Shown one piece after another: positions 7,458 through 8,034 of a stretch of 8,034 bases of DNA; positions within the stretch are counted from its first letter, which is position 1, and each line of letters starts with the position of its first letter. The position numbers and the translations under genes are program-made. A model generated the notes under the pieces. The model was not told where the DNA came from and ran no database searches. It was given only the letters and a program-made list of their open reading frames with translations. The stretch is from Bacteroidales bacterium (GTDB lineage: Bacteria; Bacteroidota; Bacteroidia; Bacteroidales; UBA3663): positions 1 to 8,034 of the forward strand of contig SFEH01000095.1 in assembly GCA_004557315.1 (NCBI GenBank). Direction: 5' to 3'.

Positions 7458-8034
7458 CTATTTGTTCAGAAGGGTCTTGGCATTGCTGATGGCCTCTTGG
7501 GTGATTGTCGAGCCTGAGAGCATGCGTGCAATCTCGTTAATGCGCTGGTCATCGTTGAGCTGCACGATATGTGTGGTGGTCTCGTGCTCATTGTCTTGTT
7601 TGAAGACCTTGAAGTGGGCATTGCCCTTGCCAGCGACCTGTGGCAGGTGAGTGATGGTAATGACCTGAAGGTGTTCTGACATCGACTTCATCACTTCGCC
7701 CATGCGGTCGGCAATATCTCCGCTCACTCCGGTGTCGATCTCATCGAAGATGATGGTCGGCAAGGTCTTGGCAGCTGCTATGAGCGACTTGATGGAGAGC
7801 ATGAGGCGGCTGATTTCGCCTCCCGAAGCCACTTCGCCTGCGGGCTTGAGCGGCTGGTTCTTGTTGGCCGAGAACATGAAGCTGATGTCATCGAGGCCTG
7901 AAGGAGAGAAGCTCTTGAGTGGGGCGATCTCGACTTTGAATCGCACATTTGGCATTCCGAGATATGCCACCTTGCTGACCAGAGCCTTTTCGAAGCTGAC
8001 GGCTGCCTTCTTGCGCGAATCGGTCAGGATGTCG
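7458..8034 (-). CDS. recN: DNA repair protein RecN, C-terminal part (5' end beyond the window)
   Basis: An SMC-like ATPase that acts early in recombinational repair of double-strand breaks. The reading frame stays open to the right edge and 191 complete residues are visible, about a third of a normal RecN of roughly 550. Counted from the edge, they comprise the end of the coiled coil and head junction (1-35, with LGMPNVRF), the ABC signature ASGGEISRLMLSIK (69-82), Walker B TIIFDEIDTGVSG (93-105; Asp97, Glu98), and the switch histidine in ITHLPQVA (127-134). The end, INEIARMLSG...ITQEAISNAKTLL, is typical of RecN. The Walker A part and the true start lie outside the window. The GTG at 7970 is an internal valine codon, not a start. 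No terminator separates it from the peptidase gene downstream. Confidence 0.95.
   Translation of the reverse strand, partial: DILTDSRKKAAVSFEKALVSKVAYLGMPNVRFKVEIAPLKSFSPSGLDDISFMFSANKNQPLKPAGEVASGGEISRLMLSIKSLIAAAKTLPTIIFDEIDTGVSGDIADRMGEVMKSMSEHLQVITITHLPQVAGKGNAHFKVFKQDNEHETTTHIVQLNDDQRINEIARMLSGSTITQEAISNAKTLLNK

Noticed and set aside
7458..7970. Treating GTG at 7970 as the start of a short RecN-like gene
   Set aside because: The same frame continues to the window edge with residues that match RecN (DILTDSRKKAAVSFEKALVSK), so this is a partial gene, not a short one.

Overview
The window looks like a chromosomal segment from a member of the Bacteroidota, probably the order Bacteroidales (Prevotella/Bacteroides-like). 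Four things point there: an outer-membrane beta-barrel protein with an N-terminal carboxypeptidase-regulatory-like domain, a full-length double-FtsX ABC permease of the type common in this phylum, an M64-family metallopeptidase, and a promoter element of the Bacteroidota TAnnTTTG type at the left edge. Start codons lack a clear Shine-Dalgarno sequence and follow A/T-rich leaders, which also fits. Coding DNA is of moderate GC while the gaps are strongly AT-rich. The genus cannot be settled from the sequence alone.

Layout: (1) 1-138, leader with a probable promoter. (2) 139-3156 (+), a 1005-residue TonB-receptor-like outer-membrane protein. (3) 3157-3516, a 360-bp gap with two long inverted repeats: a 21-bp-stem hairpin at 3214-3260 that probably ends the upstream transcript, and a larger near-palindrome at 3363-3485 just before the next gene. 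(4) 3517-5934 (+), an 805-residue ABC permease with two FtsX domains and no ATPase nearby. (5) 5935-6137, a convergent gap with five 11-bp tandem repeats (6004-6058) and a strong bidirectional terminator hairpin (6069-6116). (6) 6138-7424 (-), a secreted or membrane-anchored M64 zinc peptidase. (7) 7458-8034 (-), the C-terminal third of the DNA-repair ATPase RecN, cut by the right window edge. RecN and the peptidase are 33 bp apart on the same strand and are probably co-transcribed.

The genes do not form one evident pathway. Three of the four products are envelope or export proteins (outer-membrane barrel, inner-membrane permease, exported peptidase); RecN is cytoplasmic. I see no defence system, CRISPR array, RNA gene or intact mobile element. 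The most unusual content is non-coding: the compound palindrome at 3363-3485, with possible 3-bp flanking direct repeats, and the 11-bp tandem array beside the convergent terminator.
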